A stretch of 64,000 nucleotides of DNA, taken from assembly GCA_022565795.1 (NCBI GenBank), contig JAIUMA010000012.1, forward strand, positions 1 to 64,000, written 5' to 3'. Below the pieces are notes generated by a model. The model did no database searches and had not been told where the DNA came from. It saw nothing but the letters and a program-made list of their open reading frames with translations. This DNA comes from Balneolia bacterium. GTDB taxonomy: Bacteria > Bacteroidota > Rhodothermia > Balneolales > Cyclonatronaceae. Each line of letters begins with the position of its first letter. Within the stretch, counting starts at the first letter, position 1. The position numbers and the translations under genes are program-made. Of the stretch, positions 1 through 7,344 are shown in pieces.

Positions 1-50
1 CGTAGGTTTGGTTAATGACTAAACCAACACAAACCCGTAACAAGGAGACC

Positions 51-211
51 ATGGAGTTCACAAAATTACAGCTAAAGACGCTCATTGGCAACCACATAAA
101 CGCGAGAACGGGCTTAACGAAGTCCTGGAGATGGTTTTGAACGGTCTGATGAAGACCGAACGAACCGCTGCCCTGGAATATCGTATCCGTCAATTATTCA
201 CACCAGAGTGA
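51..211 (+). pseudogene. IS256-like transposase N-terminal remnant, frameshifted
   Basis: An ATG at 51 follows a strong ribosome-binding site (AAGGAG, 42-47). It opens MEFTKLQLKTLIGNHINAR, and the frame shifts near 101-110. The continuation in the third frame reads NGLNEVLEMVLNGLMKTERT and stops at 209-211. A 'GLN-LLE-L-LM-AER' segment is typical of the first 60 residues of IS256/mutator-type transposases. The DDE catalytic core is entirely missing, so this is a dead fragment. The short inverted repeat 8-13/22-27 (TTGGTT/AACCAA) just upstream could be part of an element end, but this cannot be shown here. The family is recognised from motif memory only. Confidence 0.6.
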
Positions 212-498
212 ATTCATCGTCTTCCATTGTTTCGACATCTTTAAGCGATGATTCAGAAGTTGTAAATCTGGATAGTTTTATAGCAGGTGATAACCTCATA
301 ATTTGGAGTCGCCCCGGTATGATTCAGTATGGGCATCACGTTTTTGATTTTTATTCGATAGATAACGGCGAATACAGATATTCTATAGGGGTGCCTGAAA
401 TTGGTGGTGTTGCAGGGCTTTCAATAAATGAGAATTACATTGCAACGATTAATTCGGACAGCTCGGTATCACTGTGGGAGTACTCAATTGGAGACTGA
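208..498 (+). pseudogene. C-terminal fragment of a 6-bladed beta-propeller-type protein
   Basis: The frame is open from 118 and has no convincing start; the nominal GTG at 208 overlaps the transposase stop. The encoded residues (DNLIIWSRPG, YSIDNGEYRYSI, ENYIATINSDSSVSLWEYSI) have the blade-like rhythm and 'iyvl..d..v.vw.y' ending seen in exported 6-bladed propeller proteins of Bacteroidota. The N-terminal part, including any signal peptide, is absent. A likely origin is deletion or recombination joining an IS fragment to the tail of this gene. It could still be expressed as a 96-residue peptide, but nothing argues for function. Confidence 0.45.
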
Positions 499-533
499 TA
501 TAAGTTACCTCACCTGTTATTTTTCATTTACAT

Positions 534-573
534 AAAAAAGGTTCTCACGCTATTCGCAGGAGAACCTTTTTTT
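534..573 (-). terminator. Intrinsic terminator downstream of rho (works in both orientations)
   Basis: A perfect 10-bp stem AAAGGTTCTC (537-546) / GAGAACCTTT (560-569) has a 13-nt loop. A-rich sequence on the left and a T-run on the right allow termination from either side. It ends the rho transcript and would also stop reading from the left-edge remnant. Confidence 0.85.
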
Positions 574-594
574 GATGTATCAATCTGTACAGCG

Positions 595-1839
595 CTATAA
601 CGAAGCAATCTGCTCGAGTAGATCCCGGTTGCTTTCTGTACGCTTGAGGACCTGAAGCATACTGTGCATCTGGTCTTTTGGCGTCTTTTTGAGCAGGTAG
701 CGGCGAAGAACGTTTCGCTCCTCAACGGAGTCCTCAATGAACTTTTCTTCGTTTCGCGTACCCGATGCCGCAATGTTGATGGCAGGGAAGATGCGGTCGT
801 TGGCAATCTCGCGATCAAGCACCAGCTCCATGTTTCCGGTTCCCTTAAATTCCTCAAAAATGAGGTCATCCATGCGGGAGTTGGTCTCAATCAGGCAGGT
901 TGCAATGATGGTCAGCGAACCGCCGTTTTCAATTTTCCGTGCTGATCCGAAGATCCGTTTTGGTATCTCAAGGGCACGGATGTCCAGACCGCCGGACATG
1001 GTGCGTCCGGAGCCCGTCTGAGCCGCGTTATAGGCCCGGCCCATACGAGTGAGTGAGTCGATGAGGAGAACGACGTCATCGCCCATTTCTGCGCGTCTTT
1101 TGGCATATCCCAGGGCCAGCTCGGCAATACGGGTGTGGGAATCAACGCTGTTATCGTTTGAGGAGGCAAATACGCGGCCTTTGGTGGTGCGTATAAAGTC
1201 GGTTACCTCTTCCGGGCGTTCATCAATAAGCAGCACGCAAAGCTCAAGCTTCGGATGGTAAGTATCGATGGCGGTTGCGATTTGCTTTAGCAGCACCGTT
1301 TTACCGGTACGCGGAGGCGCGACAATCAGGGCGCGCTGACCTTTGCCAATCGGAGCAATGAGATCTAAAACCCGCATTTCAGTTTCTTCAGGCTTGAACG
1401 CCAGCTTAATCTGGCTGACCGGCATAATTGGGGTCTGAAGCTCAAATCGTTTGGCAACAGTCCATTCAACTACCGGGCGCTCATTGATTTTGAGGATTTC
1501 TTTGACCCGCTGATTGCCTTTATTATCTCTTTCAATAGCTCCCTCAATTACCAGGCCTGGCTTGAGGTAGAGCATATGAACCATGTTTACATGGATGAAG
1601 GGGTCTCCATCTTTTCTTGTGAAATCGTGGTTCAGCTTGCGGAGAAAGCCGTACCCCTTTTCGTTTAATTCCAGCACACCGGAGTATATACCCGCATCCT
1701 CAACAGGCTGCTGCGTATTAAACTCGGGCACCAGCTTGCTCTGCTGCTGTTTTTTCTTCTGATTCTGATTTTGGTTCTTCTTGCCCTTAGGCTTGTTTCT
1801 GCGGCCTTTAGGCTTATTTCTTTTTCTCGGTTGTGCCAT
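595..1839 (-). CDS. rho: Transcription termination factor Rho
   Basis: Hexameric RNA-dependent ATPase that releases RNA from the elongation complex. I chose ATG at 1839 (MAQPRKRNKP), giving 414 residues; the frame extends upstream to 1923 but that extension does not look native. Residues 1-35 form a very basic, Asn/Gln/Lys-rich tail in place of the usual N-terminal helical Rho_N domain. An RNA-binding cold-shock-like domain follows at about 50-120 (GIYSGVLELNEKGYGFLR). The RecA-type ATPase core has Walker A APPRTGKT at 174-181 and the VLLIDSLTRMGRA segment; the C-terminus is normal. It is monocistronic, with a strong intrinsic terminator behind it. Identification is secure; only the start is an inference. 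Confidence 0.97.
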   Translation of the reverse strand: MAQPRKRNKPKGRRNKPKGKKNQNQNQKKKQQQSKLVPEFNTQQPVEDAGIYSGVLELNEKGYGFLRKLNHDFTRKDGDPFIHVNMVHMLYLKPGLVIEGAIERDNKGNQRVKEILKINERPVVEWTVAKRFELQTPIMPVSQIKLAFKPEETEMRVLDLIAPIGKGQRALIVAPPRTGKTVLLKQIATAIDTYHPKLELCVLLIDERPEEVTDFIRTTKGRVFASSNDNSVDSHTRIAELALGYAKRRAEMGDDVVLLIDSLTRMGRAYNAAQTGSGRTMSGGLDIRALEIPKRIFGSARKIENGGSLTIIATCLIETNSRMDDLIFEEFKGTGNMELVLDREIANDRIFPAINIAASGTRNEEKFIEDSVEERNVLRRYLLKKTPKDQMHSMLQVLKRTESNRDLLEQIASL

Positions 1840-2163
1840 AAATTTTTTAAACTGAAAATATGTGTTGATGCTAAGGCTTAAAGGCTTGTATCCGTGTATT
1901 GAAAACGGTTCATGAACATACAAACCCCTGAAGCGGCGAACTGAGGCAAAATGAATGAATTACAGCATCAAAACTGTGAATTGCAATGAAAGCTCAGCGC
2001 CTTTAAAATTCAATAATGGGTTCAGTCGGGATGTGCCCCGAAACTGAATAGTACTGGAGGGCGGATGAAAGATGGGCTGTGTGCATAAAAAAAGCACTCA
2101 CGGAATATCGTGAGTGCTTTTGAATTTCGCAAGATAAACTTGGAAAAGTGTAGCTTATGAATC
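1840..2163. other. Intergenic stretch between rho and the TPR gene
   Basis: It holds the terminator of the upstream minus-strand operon (2087-2121) and must contain the rho promoter. I could not identify a promoter with confidence. A 63-codon minus-strand frame at 2003-2194 overlaps the terminator and the next gene and looks spurious. Confidence 0.6.
2087..2121 (-). terminator. Intrinsic terminator of the lipoprotein/OMP/TPR operon
   Basis: A perfect 12-bp stem AAAGCACTCACG (2091-2102) / CGTGAGTGCTTT (2109-2120) has a 6-nt loop. On the minus strand it is followed by a seven-residue U-run. Confidence 0.92.
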
Positions 2164-3489
2164 TTAGCGTACGGTGGTTGATTCTGCGATCCACTCGTAG
2201 CAGCTTCTCAGGTTACCACCAACGTTAATGCTGTCGCCGTTTTCCCAGTTCATGTAGAACTTCTCTTCAGCTGTTGGCGTAACGCCGCGGTAGCTGGCAA
2301 TGTCGCGCTGTGCCCGGTTGGTTACTGATCTGTCTACGCTGGCTGCGCGCTCCAGATAATCGATTACCAGCCAGTAAACGACTTTGTCGGTACGCTCGAG
2401 TGTGCCATCGGTACACTGAGTAACCGCACGGGCATAAATGGATGCCATTTGAATAAGCGGTTCACCCCAGCTCGGATCCTGCTGAATCGCACGACGCGCG
2501 AAGGTGCGGGCCTGCTGAAGATCATCAAGCTGGAAATAGGCGCCTGATAGTCTGTTGTTCAGCCTTGAGCGCTGATTGTCGTTTGCAGCGAAGTCAAGCG
2601 CCTCACGGAAGTAGCGAATAGCGTCGCGGTAGTTGCCACGGTTTTCAGCATATTCTGCCATGCGCATTACGTTATCGTAATTTCGCTCGGCCTCATAGAG
2701 GTTACGTGCCATTTCTTCCTGCATCTCACGATTGCCAACCTGACCGTAGAGATCAAAAAGTTCGGTCATGATTTCCAGACGTTGTTCAGGATTGGCATCA
2801 TCAAGTTGCTCGGTGATAAACTCAATGCGTTCATCCGGATCGCTGAAGAGATCCTCGCGCGTTTCCTGGAAGAATTCTACCACGTTCGGAGGAGAAATAG
2901 GCTGAGCCTCATTCATGATACGGATAGCCTCGTCTCTGAAACCATTCGTAACCTTTTCTGAAACAAGATACATGATGAAGTAGCCGTCTCCGGATTCAAT
3001 GAAACGCTGTGGATCGAGTTCGAATAGCGCATTGTACTCTTCCATAGTGAGAATACGACCGTTTTCAATATCGCGCTGGTTAGACTGGATGAAGCGCGCT
3101 CGGTTGAATTTCCACTGGTAATGGTCAATTTCATCTTCATCGAAGATAGCGATAGCGCGATCGAACATGATAAGCGCGGAATCAACATATGCTTCACGCA
3201 GTGATGGATCTGACTGCTGAGCAGCAATACCAGAGTAAACATCAATCATACGGCGGAAATTTCGATCGCCCCTGTAGTTAGGGTTATCTTCCATCTGTTT
3301 TGGCCTGTAGTTAATCAACCACCGTCCGTATGTAAGTGCATCATTAAACTGCTCGTTACGCACACTTTCAGCGAATAGTGATTGAACAGCAATTGGAGGC
3401 AGATTTAACGGAGTCGGCGGATCCTCCTGAGCGTGGGAAAGCTCGAGAGCGAATAGTCCGATTAAGATGGTTAGAATCAGCTTTTTCAT
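2164..3489 (-). CDS. Exported TPR-repeat protein
   Basis: 441 residues with a signal peptide (MKKLILTILIGLFALELSHA, cleavage before QEDPP). The mature part is helical with TPR-like units, clearest at about 250-360 (NYDNVMRMAEYAENRGNYRD; RSRLNNRLSGAYFQLDDLQQ). The C-terminus has two cysteines and ends CYEWIAESTTVR. I remember such a Cys/Trp-containing, TVR-ending tail from exported TPR proteins of Bacteroidota, but know no function for it. It lies 32 bp after the outer-membrane barrel gene and shares its terminator, so a periplasmic scaffold or adaptor role for the barrel/lipoprotein pair is plausible. No enzymatic motif was seen. Confidence 0.8.
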   Translation of the reverse strand: MKKLILTILIGLFALELSHAQEDPPTPLNLPPIAVQSLFAESVRNEQFNDALTYGRWLINYRPKQMEDNPNYRGDRNFRRMIDVYSGIAAQQSDPSLREAYVDSALIMFDRAIAIFDEDEIDHYQWKFNRARFIQSNQRDIENGRILTMEEYNALFELDPQRFIESGDGYFIMYLVSEKVTNGFRDEAIRIMNEAQPISPPNVVEFFQETREDLFSDPDERIEFITEQLDDANPEQRLEIMTELFDLYGQVGNREMQEEMARNLYEAERNYDNVMRMAEYAENRGNYRDAIRYFREALDFAANDNQRSRLNNRLSGAYFQLDDLQQARTFARRAIQQDPSWGEPLIQMASIYARAVTQCTDGTLERTDKVVYWLVIDYLERAASVDRSVTNRAQRDIASYRGVTPTAEEKFYMNWENGDSINVGGNLRSCYEWIAESTTVR

Positions 3490-3521
3490 ATGGCTACTAT
3501 GTGAAAAGAGTAATGTTACTG

Positions 3522-4823
3522 TTAATTGACTCTGCGCTGCAGGAACATGAGTTCTGATAAATTTAACGAAAGTCTTATTCCAAATATTCTCTCGCGTACT
3601 AAATCATTGCTCTGTGTGCCCCGAATGCCATACTCGAGGTTTACATCTATCGATGATGTTCCGGTTCTCGAAGGAATACCAATACCTGCAGAGAACAAAA
3701 GGGTTTCAATATTGGTGTCGTTTACAGTGAGGTGTCCATCGTCGTAAGAGGCTCCGGCGCGGTAGATCAGGCTGTTAAATAATCCGGTATTGCCGCGGCT
3801 GTACACGTCGTACTCAAAGCCTAAGCCAACTCGCAGACGATCCTTCATAAACTGATCGGACTCACCGCTGAAACTGCTGTGTTCGCTCCATTGCTGGTAA
3901 TGCGCTTCTGTGGCTACCATAAAATAGCGCGAGGCAAAATAGGTTAAACCAACGGTGGTTTCAAAAGGAAATGTTACCTCCCGTGTACCATATGCATCTT
4001 CAGGGATAAGATCGAGGTCTCGGGTGGTGTTACCGGAAAGCAACTGACTGGTGATACGTCGGTTGGCACTTAATTCTACCGGTAGGGTAGCCGTAGCTCC
4101 AATCACAATCTGGTCTCTGTTTCTGAATACATTCGGAAACAGAATCATAGTTCCAAAACGGTGCGCGAATGCTCTGTAGCGGGTACGCTCGGTGAAACGG
4201 GCCGGCCCGTAAAACGAACTGTCAAACAGGATCTGATTGTCCTGTTCTTTGAGACCAAACATTAGTGATGGTGCGTATCCAAGGTAAAAATTATCTGTAA
4301 TGCGCAAACCGAAGCCGGCTTCAAGGCGATTAATGCCACCGCTTCCCGCAATAGCCGACTGATAATTTACGACAGAAACTGAGTCAGCGGTCGGGAGCGT
4401 CACTGAGTCGTTCGTAAGTAGATTATAGCGGATATCAGTATCCTGATATAAACCGAGAGAAAGCCCGAGGCGATCTCTTAGCACAGGGAACTGAGCCTGG
4501 AAGTGTGAAAAACCAAGCGTGGTGCTCGAAGAAGAGTCAAAGTTATCTCTGGCGTCGTGCGTTTGCAGGTTAAAACCGGCACTCATTGAGGTGAAATAAG
4601 CAGAACCCCAAAAAGCGGGATTAGCCAGACTTGCCCGAGAGCGGTCCGGTGTTGCTACACCTATAATCGACATACCCGGTCCGTAGGATGAAAGTACATC
4701 CTGTGGTGTACCCAATCCAAGGTACGAATAGATAGAAGCGCTGTTGGCCTGATTTTGCTGAGCATGTACACCTTGTGCCGAGAATACGACCAGTGCACAC
4801 AGTAAAATGCTGAAGTACTTCAA
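3522..4823 (-). CDS. Outer-membrane beta-barrel protein, FadL/PorV-like
   Basis: 433 residues with a signal peptide (MKYFSILLCALVVFSAQGVHA). An N-terminal segment (SIYSYLGLGTPQDVLSSYG) is followed by 'ASLANPAFWG', the ANPA-type motif near the start of FadL/PorV-like barrels. Alternating beta-strand patterns run to the C-terminus, which ends in aromatic/hydrophobic strands (FGIRLSLNLSELMFLQRR). The start codon is TTG at 4823, directly after the TAA of the upstream gene, in the same frame with no spacer; translation is probably coupled to that gene. Transport of hydrophobic substrates or a surface-assembly role are both possible, and the sequence does not decide. Confidence 0.75.
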   Translation of the reverse strand: MKYFSILLCALVVFSAQGVHAQQNQANSASIYSYLGLGTPQDVLSSYGPGMSIIGVATPDRSRASLANPAFWGSAYFTSMSAGFNLQTHDARDNFDSSSSTTLGFSHFQAQFPVLRDRLGLSLGLYQDTDIRYNLLTNDSVTLPTADSVSVVNYQSAIAGSGGINRLEAGFGLRITDNFYLGYAPSLMFGLKEQDNQILFDSSFYGPARFTERTRYRAFAHRFGTMILFPNVFRNRDQIVIGATATLPVELSANRRITSQLLSGNTTRDLDLIPEDAYGTREVTFPFETTVGLTYFASRYFMVATEAHYQQWSEHSSFSGESDQFMKDRLRVGLGFEYDVYSRGNTGLFNSLIYRAGASYDDGHLTVNDTNIETLLFSAGIGIPSRTGTSSIDVNLEYGIRGTQSNDLVRERIFGIRLSLNLSELMFLQRRVN

Positions 4824-6161
4824 TTAATTTTCCGGGTTTATTCGTGTTATGATAAGTTTTGGCGAACGTTCACCGCTGTCCGGACCTGCCAGAATTGCGG
4901 GTATGATAAGTCCGTTGTTGTTGCCGGACGTAATAAAGAAACGCGTGCTGGTAGTCTGCCCGGTTTGAAAGTTCTGAATGGAACCGGTAACGTTAACCCG
5001 GTAGGAGTTATCACCTTCGCGTAAGACAGGTTCAAAAGTGGGGAGCTTAACAACTTCAAACTCGCGCTCGGTTTCCGTGAGGGTATAATATTGTAGTCTG
5101 CCGCTTGATGGCCGGAAATGATGCTCGGGCAGATTATCCCTGGCTTCGAGATCATCAAAAAAGAGAATCTCAGCCCGACTTATTACCTGATCGAGCAGTC
5201 CGCGTTCCTCAAGCTCAAGCTCAAGTACAAGGTTTTTCTCGAAGGTATTTAAAATTGGAAGAGAAGAGCCCTCATCGCCCTGCTGCCCACGCTCAATGTT
5301 GAACGCGCTGCCACGGAGGAGAACAGAGAAGGTATTGCGGCCAGGGAACGGGTCGTTGAAATCTCCGTTTCCATCGCCATTGCCGTTTCCGTTGTCCATG
5401 GTGGAGCTTTCACCATTTCCGTTACCTTCATCATCTCCGTTGTCGCCATTCCCGCTGCCTTCGGGATTTACGACAAATAATCTTGATCCGGTGTAGGTAG
5501 AGTTGCCAAGAGTATCGCTCTGAAGGGCTTCGGTTCTGAAGCCAACGATAACGTTGTTGTCATCGCGGGGAACGAGGGCAAATCCGAACTCATTGGCCCG
5601 TAGATTTTCGATCGGAGTTTGTGTTTCATTGAAGAAATCACGGAAAGTATCAGCCCACTGTTGGGGGAGCTGAAAAAGAACAGAATCGGTTTCTGCGGTA
5701 ACTTCGATGGTTCCGATACTCACAGGGTCTTTTACAACCTGCGAGTTTGCGTTCATATCGTTCGGTCTCCAGCGTTCTGTGATGTAGTGGAGGTCGAATA
5801 CAGCCGTAGAAGTAGTGTCACCGTAAAAATTGAACGGTTCCAGAATGAGGTAAACCTCTGCACCAGCTTCCATAGTGTCGGCCGGGCTTAAAGTTGTAAG
5901 ACCCGGGGCCAGAAAGGCGGTGCTCTTCACATCACCAAAAACCGGATCAGAATACTTTCCTGCCGAGAAATAGGTGAGATTACCGGTAAAGGTAACAAGC
6001 TCCTCTATAGACAGGCCTGTGATGTCGAGGGTATCAACAATTATATTACGGTCGCTTGGAATAAAGCTCGAACCAACAATATTGTTGTCGTCGCTGCATG
6101 AGCTGATGATTCCAAGTGTAATTAAACTTATTACAAACAGCCCTGTTATTCGTGTGTACAT
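4824..6161 (-). CDS. DUF4270-like lipoprotein with Gly/Asn/Asp-rich linker
   Basis: 445 residues from the ATG at 6161, which gives a clean lipoprotein signal (MYTRITGLF...IISSC, lipid-accepting Cys22). The longer frame to 6260 overlaps the upstream gene and has no signal. The mature N-terminus (IVGSSFIPSDRNIIVDTLDI ... SAGKYSDPVFGDVKSTAFLA) matches my memory of the DUF4270 pattern, with a polar segment, a DT element and a 'G-Y-DPVFG' motif. At about 235-275 lies a low-complexity linker of Gly, Asn and Asp separating two beta-rich halves. The gene follows the one-domain GT5 gene, a pairing I also associate with flavobacteria. It is probably surface or periplasmic; its function is unknown. Confidence 0.65.
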   Translation of the reverse strand: MYTRITGLFVISLITLGIISSCSDDNNIVGSSFIPSDRNIIVDTLDITGLSIEELVTFTGNLTYFSAGKYSDPVFGDVKSTAFLAPGLTTLSPADTMEAGAEVYLILEPFNFYGDTTSTAVFDLHYITERWRPNDMNANSQVVKDPVSIGTIEVTAETDSVLFQLPQQWADTFRDFFNETQTPIENLRANEFGFALVPRDDNNVIVGFRTEALQSDTLGNSTYTGSRLFVVNPEGSGNGDNGDDEGNGNGESSTMDNGNGNGDGNGDFNDPFPGRNTFSVLLRGSAFNIERGQQGDEGSSLPILNTFEKNLVLELELEERGLLDQVISRAEILFFDDLEARDNLPEHHFRPSSGRLQYYTLTETEREFEVVKLPTFEPVLREGDNSYRVNVTGSIQNFQTGQTTSTRFFITSGNNNGLIIPAILAGPDSGERSPKLIITRINPEN

Positions 6162-6207
6162 ATAGGTTTTACGGTGATCCTTGTGTGGAAAGTCGTCTGA
6201 GGAAGAA

Positions 6208-7008
6208 TTATTCCTCCGGTTTGATGGTACGATAGAAGTCAGCAAATTTTGAGGATACATCCTGAGGAGACCCCTGGATTTTGGTGCTCGTTATTCCGAG
6301 CGCTTCAAAAAGCTCGTCAAGCTCTGTACGGACGTCGTTACCGGTAACAATATGATCGGAGTAATTAAGACCAGCCTTCAGGAAATCGATTTTTCCGTCG
6401 GTAGTAATTTTTTCCTGATCAACGCTTTCCGGAAGCCTCATCTTGCCAAGCTGATCGAGTTCAAAAATTCCTTCATTGGCAGGACTATGGATATTGTAAA
6501 TAACCTTGGTGTCCTTGAAAATTGGCTCGTTGGCATATACGCTCTTCATATAAACAGGTATAAACCCGGCAGCCCAGTCATGGCAGTGGATGATATCCGG
6601 CTGCCAGCCGAGTTTCTTAACGGTCTCGAGAACGCCCTTATTATAAAATACGAGGCGCTCAAGATTATCCGGGTAATACTCTTCGGTTTTCGGGTCTTTG
6701 AACATACCTTTTCGCTTAAAAAAGGTGTCGTTATCGAGGAAGTAGACCTGAAGCTTGGCATTAGGTATACTGGCTACTTTAATGCGCATGCTTTCAACTT
6801 TGTCGTCGACTTCGACCTCAATACCAGCAAGGCGAATTACTTCGTGCAGCCTGTTTCTGCGGTCCTGGATGGTTCCGTATTTGGGAAGAAGGATGCGGAT
6901 TTCAAAACCTTTGTCCTGCAGAGATGCCGGCAGAAAGCGGAGCATATCAGCATTATTGGTGAGGCGGGCAAAAGGTGAAATCTCGGCAGCTGCGTATAAA
7001 ATTTTCAT
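6208..7008 (-). CDS. Single-domain GT5 (glycogen/starch-synthase N-domain) protein, probably non-canonical
   Basis: 266 residues homologous only to the N-terminal Rossmann domain of GlgA (GT5): MKILYAAAEISPF, the YFLDNDTFFKRKG region, and IIHCHDWAAGFIPVYMK at about 140-156. True glycogen synthases are about 470-500 residues with a second GT1 domain. Here that domain is absent, and the ADP-glucose-binding KxGGL motif is replaced by RLTNNADML (about 15-23). It is therefore unlikely to be an ordinary glycogen synthase despite malQ and glgB upstream. The tight link to a DUF4270-like lipoprotein, together with similar short proteins I recall from flavobacteria, suggests a separate conserved role. 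The ATG at 7008 fits the family N-terminus. Confidence 0.8.
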   Translation of the reverse strand: MKILYAAAEISPFARLTNNADMLRFLPASLQDKGFEIRILLPKYGTIQDRRNRLHEVIRLAGIEVEVDDKVESMRIKVASIPNAKLQVYFLDNDTFFKRKGMFKDPKTEEYYPDNLERLVFYNKGVLETVKKLGWQPDIIHCHDWAAGFIPVYMKSVYANEPIFKDTKVIYNIHSPANEGIFELDQLGKMRLPESVDQEKITTDGKIDFLKAGLNYSDHIVTGNDVRTELDELFEALGITSTKIQGSPQDVSSKFADFYRTIKPEE

Positions 7009-7344
7009 AGGGCTGATCAGAGGTTATCGTTAAGTCTGAGAAAGGGATCTGAATTCCGGATTTTCTGATTCAAACAGAATGAACCGCAACCGTTAGCGCG
7101 TAACTGACCTGAGTAAAGACGGCAAAAGGGGCGATTCTTGATGGCATCATGCAGGTTTTTTCCTGTGCGTAATACGAATGAGTCTATTCGCGCTACCATT
7201 AATAAAAGGAATTGCATGAATGCAGGTATTGGAAATTCAAATATCAGATCTACTTAAAAAAGGCTCTGCCATAACCATCAGGCTATGGCAGAGCGCAGAA
7301 AATGGAAGATTTTAATATAACAAAACCTTCACAAGGTTTAAAGG
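7009..7344. other. Intergenic stretch between the GT5-like gene and malQ
   Basis: It contains the malQ terminator (7255-7296) and presumably the promoter of the GT5-like/lipoprotein/barrel/TPR operon. A 66-codon minus-strand frame (7017-7217) has no recognisable features and I do not call it a gene. Confidence 0.5.
7255..7296 (-). terminator. Intrinsic terminator of glgB-malQ
   Basis: A perfect 11-bp stem GCTCTGCCATA (7263-7273?, arms within 7263-7294) pairs with TATGGCAGAGC across a loop of about 10 nt. It is followed on the minus strand by CTTTTTT. It separates the alpha-glucan genes from the next operon. Confidence 0.9.

Noticed and set aside
528-890. 120-codon minus-strand frame overlapping rho in another frame
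   Set aside because: It overlaps the well-supported rho gene and its terminator, has no recognisable family, and fits the pattern of shadow frames.
6352-6978. 208-codon plus-strand frame antisense to the GT5-like gene
   Set aside because: The minus-strand product has clear homology while this frame has none.
7017-7217. 66-codon minus-strand frame between the GT5-like gene and malQ
   Set aside because: No family, signal or ribosome-binding site; composition is unlike neighbouring genes.
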